Source: Lactuca virosa
Taxonomy: Eukaryota > Streptophyta > Magnoliopsida > Asterales > Asteraceae
DNA: 64,000 nt
Direction: 5' to 3'
Assembly (NCBI GenBank): GCA_928212115.1
Contig: CAKMRJ010003334.1
Location: 2,468,823-2,532,822, forward strand
The translations under genes were made by a program, and so were the position numbers. Below the pieces are notes generated by a model. It saw nothing but the letters and a program-made list of their open reading frames with translations. It was not told the origin of the DNA and searched no databases. Numbering within the stretch: the first letter of the stretch is position 1; every line of letters starts with the position of its first letter. This document shows positions 34,388 to 45,260 of this stretch, one piece after another.

Positions 34388-36435
34388 AGGTTCAAATGCT
34401 TCTAGCAACTATTGTGTGCATGAATGCACCAATAGGAAATTAGGAAAAAATAAATCATTAAATAAATCATTTAAGGGTATTATAGTAATCTTTGCATAGT
34501 TAATTATGGTAGATCAACAACAATTTCTTATATCAAGCAAGAAGCAAAGATAAATATAGAACATTAGCCCTAAATCGATTTCACCGCTTCCCATCACCAC
34601 TGTAGATCGATTAAAAACAACATCGAATAGGACACCTTCAAAGGACGGCAATACCATTTTTTTTTCTTCTTCTCTCTTCCACAACTGCCTCTTCTAGATC
34701 GAATCTCCCCCCTGCAATCTAGGGTTCCGCAAATCTCCTTAAGCTCTTCCGATTACATTTGCTGAACCTCTCTTCTTCACGATCTGCCCACGTCTCTTCA
34801 AGTCCCGACACTATTATTTACATTTCAAAGTACATAAACCCTTTTTCCCTTTTCAATATTTGCAAAGATTTGATTCAATCTTACCCCTGTTTTAGCAATA
34901 GTTTGGTGTCCGATTTGATTTTTTCTTCTATTGTTTTTAGGTTTTGTACCGATCATGACGATTGCTGATTCGGGTGCCCTAATGGATAACGAATCACTAT
35001 GCTTGCCGTGCACTCGAGAGGAAGAGCGAAGGATTGTTAAGGAGTTAACAGATGAGGCCGAGTTATGTTTGAAAGAGGGCAACTTATATTATGTCGTCTC
35101 CAACAGGTAATCTAATGTATATCAAAGTTAACTTATATTATGTCGTCACCATTTCTCTCTGTCTTCTCTACGTTAACTTATCTAATGAATTCGATTAGTA
35201 TGTTAGTGTGTTTGGCTGTACTTTATCTTATTGCATGTAAGGTGTTTGTGAAAATGTCTAAAAGAGAACTTGATATAATATATACAATTTGTTTGATCGG
35301 TGGGTTTGGATGTGCATTATCTCATGATTGATTTTGTATATGATTGATTTTGGGTGAATTTGATTAGTGTGTTAGTGTGTTTAGTGTGCTAGTGTGTTTG
35401 GTTGTACTTTATCTTATTACATGCTAGGTGTATTCTAGCAGAATGTATTCTGCTACTTGTATTTCACTTGACAAGATCTGATGTGTACATACATGCTTGT
35501 ATGTGTTCAATAGGTCTTTGATGGACATAACCAAAGAACAAAACATAAACAATAGAAAGAGAAAACACATGTTATTCTTTTAGAATGCCTTCAAGAACGA
35601 ATCAAATATTGATCATACCAGAGAAAGACTTGGAATGAAGTTAAAAAAAACAAGTATTGTGGCGATTAAAGCTATAACTAGCAGAATGTATGTTATGTAT
35701 TCTGTTAGAATGTATTTTATGTATTCTGCCACAATGTATTATATGGATTCTATCATACTATACGTATTCTGCCATAATATATAAAGTGAGAGGAATTGCA
35801 AGTAACATGCTTTTAACCATTCTTCGTTTTTTTTGTATTTGTGATAGGAATGGCAGGAATAACGAGTTGAAGACATGATAGGAATAACTTGAAGAATGAA
35901 TAAAAGATTGATCACACTTACAATTTAAGTATGTTGTTATTTTTTAAGATTTTTTTTTCATTTTTGTTGATATTCTTTTAGAATATGTATAATTATATTA
36001 AAATGTATAAGACTATTAGTCTGTTAGAATATGTAAGAATTTGAATTTAACCGGGGATTCAAGAATTATGTTATTCTTCAATAATATTCTAATAGAATAA
36101 AATTCTGAAAGAACATCATTCTAACAAAAAACATTCTGACGGAATAAAACCGGTTATGTTTACAAATTACATTAGAATTAAAATTGAATTAATATAAAAA
36201 ATCCAGATTTTTAAAATTTGGAGAATTAATTATCCCTAAAAATCTGAAAATTTCCTTTTTTAAATATAGTTAATTGTCCAAAATACCCTTATGCTGAAAT
36301 TTGTGTGATTATATGGTAAATGTTATCCCATTGTAATATCATAGACTCTGAGATCATGACCATTGATTATATTCATCCGATGGTCCAGATCTATGCATTC
36401 TGGCACGCAATAGATGTAAGAAACAAAATAACATA

Positions 36436-36438
<3 letters not shown>
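34386..36438. mobile_element. (TA)n-bounded element with captured gene fragment
   Basis: The left end (CTAGGTTCAAATGCTTCTAG..ATTGTGTGC..ATGCACCAATAGG) matches the inverted right end of the foldback element at 10239-11251. The right end, inverted (GGCTATGTTATTTTGTTTCTT..CATCTATTG), matches that element's left end. The two are one family in opposite orientations, but this copy is 2.05 kb and carries a host exon with intron sequence. No transposase frame is visible. The outer (TA)n tracts hide any target duplication. Confidence 0.7.
34560..35106 (+). pseudogene. Captured 5' UTR and first coding exon of a UBP9/10/11-type deubiquitinase gene
   Basis: ATG at 34955 opens 50 codons plus 2 nt: MTIADSGALM, then REEERRIVKELTDEAE and LKEGNLYYVVSNR, ending at an exact AG|GTAATC donor at 35106. 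This is the N-terminus of plant ubiquitin-specific proteases of the UBP9 group, at the start of the DUSP domain, as I recall the family. Upstream sequence looks like a plant 5' UTR (C/T-rich, with a possible leader intron acceptor TTTTTAG at 34940). No later exon is present, so no protease can be made. The rest of the element may be intron 1 of the donor gene. Confidence 0.65.

Positions 36439-36495
<57 letters not shown>
36439..36495. repeat. (TA)n microsatellite
   Basis: Shared border between the captured-exon element and the small hairpin element to its right. Confidence 0.95.
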
Positions 36496-36498
<3 letters not shown>

Positions 36499-36714
36499 AC
36501 GGGTTATTTAGAAAACAAAAAAACCCTAAAAATCATAAAAATGCATAAAAAAATACTTAGAGATCACAAAACTTTTTTTAAAATTTTTTATAGAAAAATC
36601 GTAGCTTTTAGTATAAAATCGCTGAAAAAAAATAAAAATAATTTTTTTTTTATAAAAAAAATTGGTTTTTTTTCAAAAAAAATTTCAGTGATTTTATACT
36701 AAAAGCTGCGCTTT

Positions 36715-36718
<4 letters not shown>
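36496..36718. mobile_element. Small (TA)n-bounded hairpin element
   Basis: Both sides are TA tracts. Internally AGCTTTTAGTATAAAATCGC (about 36603-36622) pairs with its inverse at about 36688-36707, forming a long A/T hairpin. The left end reads GGGACGGGTTATTTAG. It is non-coding and resembles a MITE, but full terminal repeats are not clear. Confidence 0.55.

Positions 36719-36781
<63 letters not shown>
36719..36781. repeat. (TA)n microsatellite
   Basis: Right border of the small hairpin element. Confidence 0.95.
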
Positions 36782-36782
<1 letters not shown>

Positions 36783-37149
36783 CCCGACTCTGGTGAGGAT
36801 TCAAAAAATGATGAGGACTGCGATGACAATTCTCCACAATCCATTTCGTCAAAGGACACACACGTCAAACCCAATACTTGGGGGTGGTGCGTTCGCATGC
36901 GACCCACATCCGTAGTAATTAATATGGACTCGATGATTTAATCACGTACGACGAACGTCCATAGAACGTGATTTAAGTGAGTTTTATTATTTATTTTCAT
37001 TTATTTTAATTTATTTTGTTTTATTATTATTATTAATTTAATTTAATTTTTTTCTAAAGAGATATATACTTGATTTTCACGTTTTTTTTCGTTTTTTTTC
37101 GTTTTTGTTTTATTTTTTTAAAAATTATTATTTTTTCGTTTTTTAATGT

Positions 37150-38741
37150 CTTTACTACAACAATGATGAAGTGGATAGTCCCGAAAATTTCCACAAATAT
37201 CAGAAATTTCCTTGGCCTAGTCAGGTACTATTAGAGAATTCACCTAGGTTCTTCCTAAGATAAAAATATTTCTAAAGTAGTTTTAAAAGAGGAGTGTATT
37301 TTCTTGCAAAGGAAAGTTTAAAACTTTGGTGAAGGTTGTGACGAGGAATCCCTTTGCATGTTCTTGTCTGATTATTATTAGGGATTTGGAGCATGGTCCA
37401 AAAACCTGATTTAGTTTTATAAGTTTTTAGAAAGAAATGTCAAGCAAGACGATGAACAACCGACAACTTCAACAGTACTGGGAAAGAAATTAAAAGACGT
37501 TTCAATGTTACCATTGCTTGAAAGGATCGAAGACATGACCAATTACTATGATCGACTCATCATGGACTAGGTTGTTTGTTGAAGCAACAAGAGGAGACCA
37601 TATGAGGTTTTTATGCCTAAAGGCAGATGAGACCATATAAGGTTATTTTTTTGATCCATAACATAGAATTGAGAGTCATTTATTGACAACCGAGAATTAT
37701 TGACTCGATACAACCATATTTAAATTCCATTTGCCATTGGGACTAGATATACATAGATGTGGAAGAAAGTTAGTGTTGTCTGAGAATGAAGAGAAATGTG
37801 GATATCTGTGTAGAGAAATGTCTAAGCATGTTAAAGGTTTAGCGTCGTAAACTTTGTGGTAGACAACATTTGATATGAACATGTATTTTGAAGTAAGGAC
37901 TTATAGCCATAGATGTAATCATAAGGATTGCTTAGAAACCTTAAGTGATAAGATGCACTACAAGTAAAGTACGTAAATCGATCAATAATGCTCTCTTCAT
38001 GACAACGTGAGGGGGGTTTTTTGAAGAAGGCTAGCAGACAGTTATGTCATGGAAGGTGGTATTCAGGCACAAGGTGCCAATTTACAGTTATTCCAGTAAA
38101 AAAATGCTCGGTTAATGTGCTGATTTTGGAAGAATTTCGATGACGATCGGAGTGCTAAATGTTGGTTAAAGTAGTATACTTCTTTTAGATAGATTGAAGT
38201 GTAGTAGAATGTTTCAGACGACATGCTGCGATCATGTGTCTTGGACCTTGATGTAGTTGATCAATTAAATCTTTAAGTAGAGCTAAGGTATGATAACATG
38301 TCGATATCAGCATGCAATTTTACAAGGTGTAGTATAAGAGAAAACAAAGGATCTCTATATATCGGGAAGAGTAAGTATTTCGGTGTTTGACAGAGGAAAG
38401 TATGAATTAATCTAAGTAATCAGGATTTAGAAAAAGTTAAGGTTAAAGATCAAGATAACCAAAGTGACACTCTTAAGAGCGTGAAACATTTAAGCGTATG
38501 AGAAAACTCAAATCAGTAATAGATCGTGAGCTTAATCTTATTTATTGAGCAGGAGGCAGATGACTACAGTTACCAAAAATAATGGTAGGATTTATCACGA
38601 TTCACGAATAAAAGTTGAGATTCAAGAAAAGAAGTTTGAGTAAACGTCTTAGTATAAGGTGTCATAGAGAGATATGCCTTGAGGTTCTAGTTTGTGTCTA
38701 AGATATTTTAAAGGACCGGTAATTTCGAGGGCAAAGTTCTA
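37150..38741 (+). pseudogene. Heavily decayed Ty3/gypsy internal region
   Basis: The only clear coding trace is an RT/RNase H linker near 37160-37240 (MMKWIVPKISTNIRNFLGLV, cf. the gypsy W.VPK..EIR.FLGL motif), followed by many stops. The tie to a gypsy element is supported by the polypurine tract and LTR that follow. No open frame of useful length survives. Confidence 0.6.
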
Positions 38742-38757
38742 TTAAGTGGGGGAGAGT
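38742..38757 (+). other. Polypurine tract
   Basis: TTAAGTGGGGGAGAGT immediately upstream of TGTAACGCCC. Confidence 0.75.
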
Positions 38758-38922
38758 TGTAACGCCCTATTTCTCGTTAGTATTCCAACAAACAAGTTTA
38801 TTAAGTAATAATAATAATCATATAATTAGGGATAAATATTCTAAAGAATTACATCGGTGAATAAAACAAATAAAAGACATTTGATAATTTTGTAAGTGGT
38901 TAAATTATAAATAAAGGAAATA

Positions 38923-38924
<2 letters not shown>

Positions 38925-38980
<56 letters not shown>
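38925..38980. repeat. (TAA)n microsatellite
   Basis: About 18 uninterrupted AAT/TAA units inside the gypsy LTR. Confidence 0.95.
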
Positions 38981-39727
38981 TAAGAAATGTATAATTAAGG
39001 GATTTGTAAGCATTTCTAGAAAAAGGGTTGAATGTGTCAAGTTTGAAACTAACATTTGTCAAGGTAATTGTTTGTGGGGTAGATAATGTAGTTATGGGAA
39101 GGTAAAGGGGTTGGAAATGCAGTTTTTGTTTTTTTTTCTTGGAGACCGACGAAATTTCTTCTTGGACTTCTCCTTAGGGCCGACTCCAAGTTATTAGTTC
39201 GTATACCCTCTTTAACAAACCATAATCCCCCCAAAGTCCATAATGTATGTGTGCATGTGTGCGTGATTTCCTTTGGCGATCAAGAAAAGAGACAACAACA
39301 AAGAAGGGTTGTTGCGATCGGAAGAGAAGATGAAGAAGAGGAGAGAGGCTGAAAATTAATAGGAAGAAGGAAAGTGTTTGGTGGTGTCGATTTTGGGTTA
39401 GGTAATCCTCAAAATAGATTAAGTTATGTTTTTTTTTCTTTAGGTTCGAAATTGTTATCACCGCCACAAACCGCAATGGCTACAAGTCATGGCCACCCAA
39501 GCCGACCACCACTGGCCACCGTTCTAGGGTGGCAGTGGGTGGTGCCTCATGGTGTTGCTTTTGGTTTTTGGTTTCATTTATTTGAAGATTAGGTCAAAAT
39601 TTGAGATATGTCCCTTTATAGAAACATACTTTGTATTTTGGGTGGTTTGACCACCTACAACACCAGTGTTCCAGGTAATTTTCCTTTCTAGCTTCATTTC
39701 TTAAAAGTTGATAAATTTGGTCCTTAC

Positions 39728-39832
39728 ACTGGGCGTACGAGTCAGGTACGCCGGGCGTAGGACCTTGCATGTGATCGCAGAGTCTGTCGCGTACGTTGGG
39801 CGTACTTGTATATACGTTGGGCGTACGCAAGT
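39728..39832. promoter_or_regulatory. Paired GTACG..GGGCGTAC palindromes upstream of LTR TATA
   Basis: GGGCGTA words occur at 39731 and 39752-39753 (about 21 bp apart) and at 39798 and 39819 (21 bp apart), each with a GTACG half to its left. TATA-like CTATTTAAAG follows at 39867. The surrounding core promoter matches the LTR at 12551, although the palindrome there is ACTCGNCGAGT. Confidence 0.7.
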
Positions 39833-39866
39833 AGGGGACAAAACCTATTTTTTTAGGATTTGGACC

Positions 39867-39876
39867 CTATTTAAAG
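39867..39876 (+). promoter_or_regulatory. LTR TATA box
   Basis: CTATTTAAAG followed by ACCTTATGGCCTC, parallel to 12751. Confidence 0.6.
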
Positions 39877-40256
39877 ACCTTATGGCCTCTAACCCTTCTT
39901 ACCTCTCAACCTCCATCTTCCCTAGCCTCCATGACCTTGAATTTGTGGTGTTTCACTCAAGCCTTTGGATCCAACAATCACTCTCCCTTGCGCATCTTCT
40001 GGAGGTATAAAGCTCCAACCTTGAGGCATATTCCTTTAGATCTTGTTCGATGATATGGGCATATTTAGTTATAAAATTCATTAATTATATTAATACTTTA
40101 TGTTGTTTTTGTCTCATTTAATGAACAAAAGGCGCTTAATTACTTTGAAATTTCATTTTCAGCAACAAAGACATGCTCGGATGAAAAAAGAAGCGGATTT
40201 AGCGATTAAAAGCTTGGAATTTGGATTTTGAAGAAAGAAGATAAAATTGAAGAAGA

Positions 40257-40380
40257 ACTCGGCGAGTTTATGCTCCAACTCGACGAGTTGCTATGAAGAC
40301 TCCCGACAAAATAGTGCCTTGTCGTACACGCGGTTTAAGTAAAAAACTCGACGAGTTGGGACCATCCAACTCGACGTGTT
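40257..40380. promoter_or_regulatory. Paired ACTCGNCGAGT palindromes upstream of Athila TATA
   Basis: Starts at 40257 and 40278 (21 bp) and at 40346 and 40369 (23 bp), directly before CTATTTATAG at 40398-40407. Confidence 0.75.
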
Positions 40381-40670
40381 GAAGCTGTTTTTAGAATCTA
40401 TTTATAGATCGTTTTCATTCGAAACCCTAACGATTGCTAGAGGCTATTAGCAACTTTTGGAGGCCAGAGACATTCTCAAGAAACTTTGGAATTCAGAATT
40501 CGACTAGAGGTTAATTTAGAAGAGATCAAAGGCATTAAACCATTACTTTTCTCTTAATTCTTTGTGTGAATCATGTTTACAACATTGAATTTCGTTTTTA
40601 TGTGTTTATTTGCTGAAGTTATGGGCTAAAACTCCATACTTCTGTTTAGACCAGATGAGTTTATGAATAT

Positions 40671-41126
40671 GGTTTGATTAGTGGCTTTGGATTATATTGA
40701 TTTGGTTATTTATCTTGTTAAGCTTGTTAAAAGATCATTATATATTAATGATAATTATTTTCTGTTAATGACTAAGTATATTGAGTTGTATGAATATCTG
40801 TTTGATTACTTGAATCTTATGGTTTTGTGAAAACAAGATTGTATGCCTAGTGTTGTGAACATAACCTAGGGTTAACTAGAGAATAAATAAGTTAATATGG
40901 TTTGATTAGTGGCTTTGGATTATATTGATTTGGTTATTTATCTTGTTAAGCTTGTTAAAAGATCCTTATATGTTAATGATAATTATTTTCTGTTAATGAC
41001 TAAGTATATTCAGTTGTATGAATATCTGTTTGATTACTTGAATCTTATGGTTTTGTGAAAACAAGATTGTATGCCTAGTGTTGTGAACATAACCTAGGGT
41101 TAACTAGAGAATAAATAAGTTAATGT
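40671..41126. repeat. 228-bp tandem duplication in Athila 5' LTR
   Basis: The block beginning GGTTTGATTAGTGGCTTTGG at 40671 is repeated from 40899 with only a few changes. It is absent from the 3' LTR, which has lost this whole region. Confidence 0.92.
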
Positions 41127-41700
41127 GTGAGCATGTATGATAACCAACCATATATGAGTTAATTGAACCAACCAATTTGATTAACTATTATTACAAGTCT
41201 TGCTTGATTCGAATTGAACACTAGTAAATTCTTTGATTTAATCACTTGATCACTGCTTGAATTGATTTGTTTGCTAAAGGATTAGTAATAGTGAACATGA
41301 ACCTAATCATATTAGAAATCGGTAACTAATGATATATTAATCCATTGCACTTGCCACGAAATCAACCATAGGAATAAGTGAACTGAATCTAAACAGAAGT
41401 CTCTTTTATCTTATTGAATCTAGTTGTCTTTTGCTTCTCCTTTAGTTGTTAATTTTTCTTTGTTTAAGTGTTTTGTAATTGCTTAAGTTTCTAGTCTTGC
41501 AAAACTAGAGAAAAACCTCTTTTAATAATTGTTTTATTTAGATAACATTAGTAATATTTTAATTGTTTACCGTTCCCTGAGTTCGATACCCTATTTGCCT
41601 ACACTAAACTGCTAATCGATAGGTACACTGCCTTCCGTGTGTTTGTTTTTGTGTTTGAGTTAATTAGGATTAAAACTAGTACATTCTACACGTATCAAGT

Positions 41701-41716
41701 TTTTGGCGCCATTGTC
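41701..41716 (+). other. Athila primer-binding site
   Basis: TTTTGGCGCCATTGTC, the TGGCGCC-type primer site common to plant Athila/Tat-lineage elements, just after the LTR. Confidence 0.8.
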
Positions 41717-41948
41717 AGGGAACGGTTCTAAATAGTTAATTTATTTGCTAGTGTTATCGATCATTTGTGTGAGATTTATCTCACATAAAGTTACAAGTTT
41801 TTCTGTTATAATTTCCGTTTTTAATTTTTTCTGATTTTGCGTTGAATTCGTCGAGTGCATATCTGAACACGACGACGCGTTTCCAGTTTCGTTTTTAGAT
41901 CGTTTTGTTCGTTTTACACGTGATTTTCTGTCTTGTTTCAGGAAGTTT

Positions 41949-43420
41949 ATGACCCGAGGAACTAGTTCTACAGTAGTACCACCTTTGGAAGATCCGGAAT
42001 CAATTCTTCGCAAAAAGAAGAATAAAGCAATCGGGGTATCAAACGGTTTTTAGAAAATTCAAGACAAGAAGGTGGAGGATTACGAACCCAAAACACCTGA
42101 ATCTGAAGGAGAAAGTGACACTGAACCAAAAGAAGAAATGGAAAACATTGCAGACATACCCATGGGCGAATACAAGCGAAGGATGCGTGAGGACACTGGG
42201 CCAGGTCTTGTGCAACCCGCCATTCCAGCGACATCAAACTTTTAATTGAAGGGTCACATCCTCAACCAGCTGAAGGACATTCCGTTCTATGGAAAGGATC
42301 ACGAAGACGCGTACAAGCACATCGATGAGGTTAACGACATTTCCGACTACTTCAACATCCCCAATGTGCCTCGTGAGACTGTATTGCTTAGGATGCTTCC
42401 GGTAACCTTCAAGGGAGTTGCAAAAGATTGGCTAAAAGCACTACCTCCAGACTCTATAACAACATGGCAAAATATGCGTGAAGAATTCATAGATCAGTTC
42501 TGCCCACCATCCAAAGTAGCGAAATTGAAGAAAGCAATTGCAAATTTTGAACAACAAGGAGGCGAGTCACTCTATGAAGCATGGGAGAGGTACAAAGGGT
42601 TGTTAAGAAACTGCCCACAGAATGACCTTAACAAGAGGTATCCATCTTCTATGATGGAGTGAATGTGACAACCAGGCAGCTCCTTGACTCCCAAGGACCA
42701 CTCACGAAGAAAGCACCAGTAGTGATAAAAGAGTTGATTGATGAATTCTCTAAGCACTCAAGAGAATATCATAATCCAAGAAATGACTCAACTCGAGGAA
42801 CAGTGTACTCAGTTTCGGATGATATGGCGGTAATGATGACTAAATTGGATAGCATGGATCGTAGGATGACAAAGATGGACCAATACATCCATGCCATCCG
42901 GGTAGGTTGTGATAATTGTAGCGGTCCTCACCTTACCAAAGATTGTGACTTGGATGAGAACAGAAACCGAAAAGCTCAAGTGTGTTATTCAAGCGGGGAT
43001 AAGTTTGATGAAAACTGGAGGAAACCTAAAAAGGAATGGCTACCATATGATGAGTATAAGAAGGCTAAGGAGGAAAAATATAGGAAAAATAAACGAGGGT
43101 TTTATCAAAGAGAAGAGTCGGTTCAAGAAAAGAAGACGGATTTTGAAGATATGCTTACACGATTTGCATCGGCATCCGAGAAGCGACACAATGACACCGA
43201 TGCGGCGATACGAGAGCAATAAGAAATGATGAAGGAACAACAAGCATTGATGAGAAATCAGCAAGCCTCGATCCTCAACATCGAGAAGCAACTAGGGCAA
43301 CTTGCAAGGCAAATCAATGAGTGGTCACCGGGCGGACTTCCGAGCAACACCGAGCAAAACCCGAGAGTGGCTCATATAAATGCAATAACAACAAAGTTTG
43401 GAAAAATTTCACTCCTATGA
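41949..43420 (+). pseudogene. Athila gag, broken
   Basis: Starts at ATG 41949. In-frame stops occur at 42051 (TAG) and 42243 (TAA), then a clear retrotransposon gag domain (FYGKDHEDAYKHIDE, LRMLPVTFKG.A.DWL, FEQQGGESLYEAWERYKGLL). A frame change lies near 42640. The next frame has a single CDNCSGPHLTKDC knuckle at about 42910-42950 and a lysine/glutamate-rich tail with TAA at 43220. The C-terminal INAITT motif at about 43375 marks the usual Gag end. Another frame change follows. Confidence 0.85.
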
Positions 43421-44330
43421 CACCAATCCAGAACGAAGAACCAAAAATGGTGCAGGAAGCAGAGAAAGAAAACCATGAATCGCAAACAGACGACACAACT
43501 CGACGAGTTCAAGAAAAGAACTCGATGTGTTTTTCACCTGATGAGAAAAATAAACCTCCAATCAAACCGTACCAGCCTCCATTGCCATTCCCAGGTCGAG
43601 TTATACAAGATAGACAAAATGAAGAGTACAAGAAGTTTCTAGAGCATATCAAGGCCCTCCATATTAACATTCTATTTATTGAGGCCATAGCTCAAATGAC
43701 AAAGTATACAAGATTCTTAAAAGAACTCCTCACAAGTAGAAGGAAGATGGAGGAGGTATCGAAAGTGATTTTAAACAAAAATTGTTCAGCTGCTATGAAG
43801 AACAAACTACCGAAGAAGATAGGGGACCGGGCAGCTTAACTTTGCCATGTCAATTCGGAAATTTGGCTACATATTACGTATTGGCCGACTCGGGAGCTAG
43901 TGTGAATATTATGCCATATTCATTCTTCAAAAAGTTAAAACTTCCAGAACCAAGACCCATTCATATGAAAATACATCTAGCTAACAAGACGGTGACATAT
44001 CCAAGGGGAATATGCGAGGATCTTCTAGTCAAGGTTGATAAATTGGTGCTCCCTGCTGATTTTATAATCTTAGATATGGAAGAGGACCATCAAGTCCCGA
44101 TTATTCTTGGGAGACCTTTTCTAAACACCGCTTGTGCTACAGTGGATGTGGGAGAGTCCAAACTTACCATCCGGGTGGGAGATGATTCAGTCACCTTTGG
44201 AGTCAATCAAGCGATGAAGCAATTAAGGTCAAGTGATGATGCAATTTCTTTGGTAGATACGATTGACAAATTGTTAGAAAAAGAACTAATAGATTGGCAA
44301 GAAAACAAATCAAAGGAGTTCACGTTCTAA
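43421..44330 (+). pseudogene. Athila protease region, broken
   Basis: A proline-rich linker (PYQPPLPFPGRVIQDR) leads to conserved EEYKKFLEHIKALHIN and a KMEEVSKVILN block. A one-base frame loss near 43829 precedes the aspartic protease (LADSGASVNIMPYSFF, then VPIILGRPFLNTACATVD). The frame ends at 44330 without continuing into RT. Confidence 0.88.
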
Positions 44331-44857
44331 CAGAAGAGGACTTTGATGCTCAAAGAGTCCTAAAAGAGTTGGATAAACTAATTGAAGGAAGTGCAGGTGA
44401 AGAATATACAAGAAGCTCTGAAGTAGAAACATGCCGTGGTGATGCAAACAAGACTGAGAGTTTAAAAAAACGAAAGAATACCATGGCTTGGAATGATACA
44501 AACAAGAAGGACACTAACTCTTTCTTTGGCTTGCACACGATTGACCAAGAAATGGAAGATATTGAGTCAACAAATGTGGATGAAGAATGGAGGATTTGGG
44601 AGAAGCATCGAGAAAGGAATGTAAAGCGAACCAAGCCTCGCGCCTTAATTTCTACCACTTTTGAAGTTTTCACTTTTCAAGCACCCAATTCTCAAGTATA
44701 TGAAGAAAGTGAGGAAGAAATTTTGATTTCAAGTGACGATGAGGGGGTGAATAAAAAGGAGATCAAGATTGACAAGATGGAAGTGAAAAAGGTAGGACAA
44801 CAGAAAGAAGAAGAAAAGACAAAGCTTATTAGAAGAGGAAAAAGGAACAAAGCGTAA
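44331..44857 (+). pseudogene. Acidic/lysine-rich frame after Athila protease
   Basis: Overlaps the protease end in another frame (44294-44857). It is rich in Glu and Lys with no domain I recognise. It may be the linker that precedes RT in complete elements, ending where RT has been lost. Confidence 0.4.
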
Positions 44858-45171
44858 ATATGAAGAAAATGCCACTAAAAAGAAAAAGGAAGACACGAAA
44901 AAGGCATACAAAAGGAAAGCACAGGCTCACAAAAGAAGGTGGAAAGAGCAAAGGGTGAAGAGGGAAGTTCCGTTCAAAGGTACCACAACGTAGAGCGGGA
45001 AGGAGTCCAACTAAAGACTCCTAAAAAAGAAGCGCTTGAGGGAGGCAACCCATCGTTTGAGTTTGCTTTCCTTTCCTTTTTCTTTCTTTTCATTTTCGTC
45101 TTTTAATTTCCTTTATTTATTAGTATTTTTTTTTAAGGATTTTCAGTCTTAGTCTTCAAATATTTTAAATG

Positions 45172-45204
45172 TTGCTTGAGGGCAAACAAGGTTTGAGTGT
45201 GGGG
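45172..45204 (+). other. Internal copy of the Athila polypurine-region motif
   Basis: TTGCTTGAGGGCAAACAAGG followed by TTTGAGTGTGGGG parallels the sequence just before the 3' LTR (56788-56816: TTGCTTGGGGGCAAGCAAAA, TCAAGTGTGGGG). It sits where pol would normally be and may be a second plus-strand primer or a relic of recombination. Confidence 0.6.
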
Positions 45205-45260
45205 TGTGGTAAAAATTTTTGTGAAAAAAAAAACATAAATTTTTTTGTTCAGAACCCTCA

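Larger units (their letters stand above)
38758..40050 (+). repeat. gypsy 3' LTR, interrupted by the Athila element
   Basis: Begins TGTAACGCCC after the polypurine tract. It includes a TAA microsatellite, GTACG..GGGCGTAC palindromes and a TATA box. The Athila element enters at 40051. The LTR resumes after the duplicated TTCGA at 57534 for only about 20 bp before a copia LTR begins at 57554. The terminal CA end is not visible in the window. Confidence 0.75.
40051..41697 (+). repeat. Athila 5' LTR, 1647 bp
   Basis: TGATATGGGC to CGTATCA. It contains two ACTCGNCGAGT palindrome pairs, a TATA-like CTATTTATAG at 40398, and a 228-bp tandem duplication. Confidence 0.9.

Noticed and set aside
36650..36907. 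85-codon minus-strand frame
   Set aside because: Its centre is a Tyr-Ile run from the TA microsatellite.
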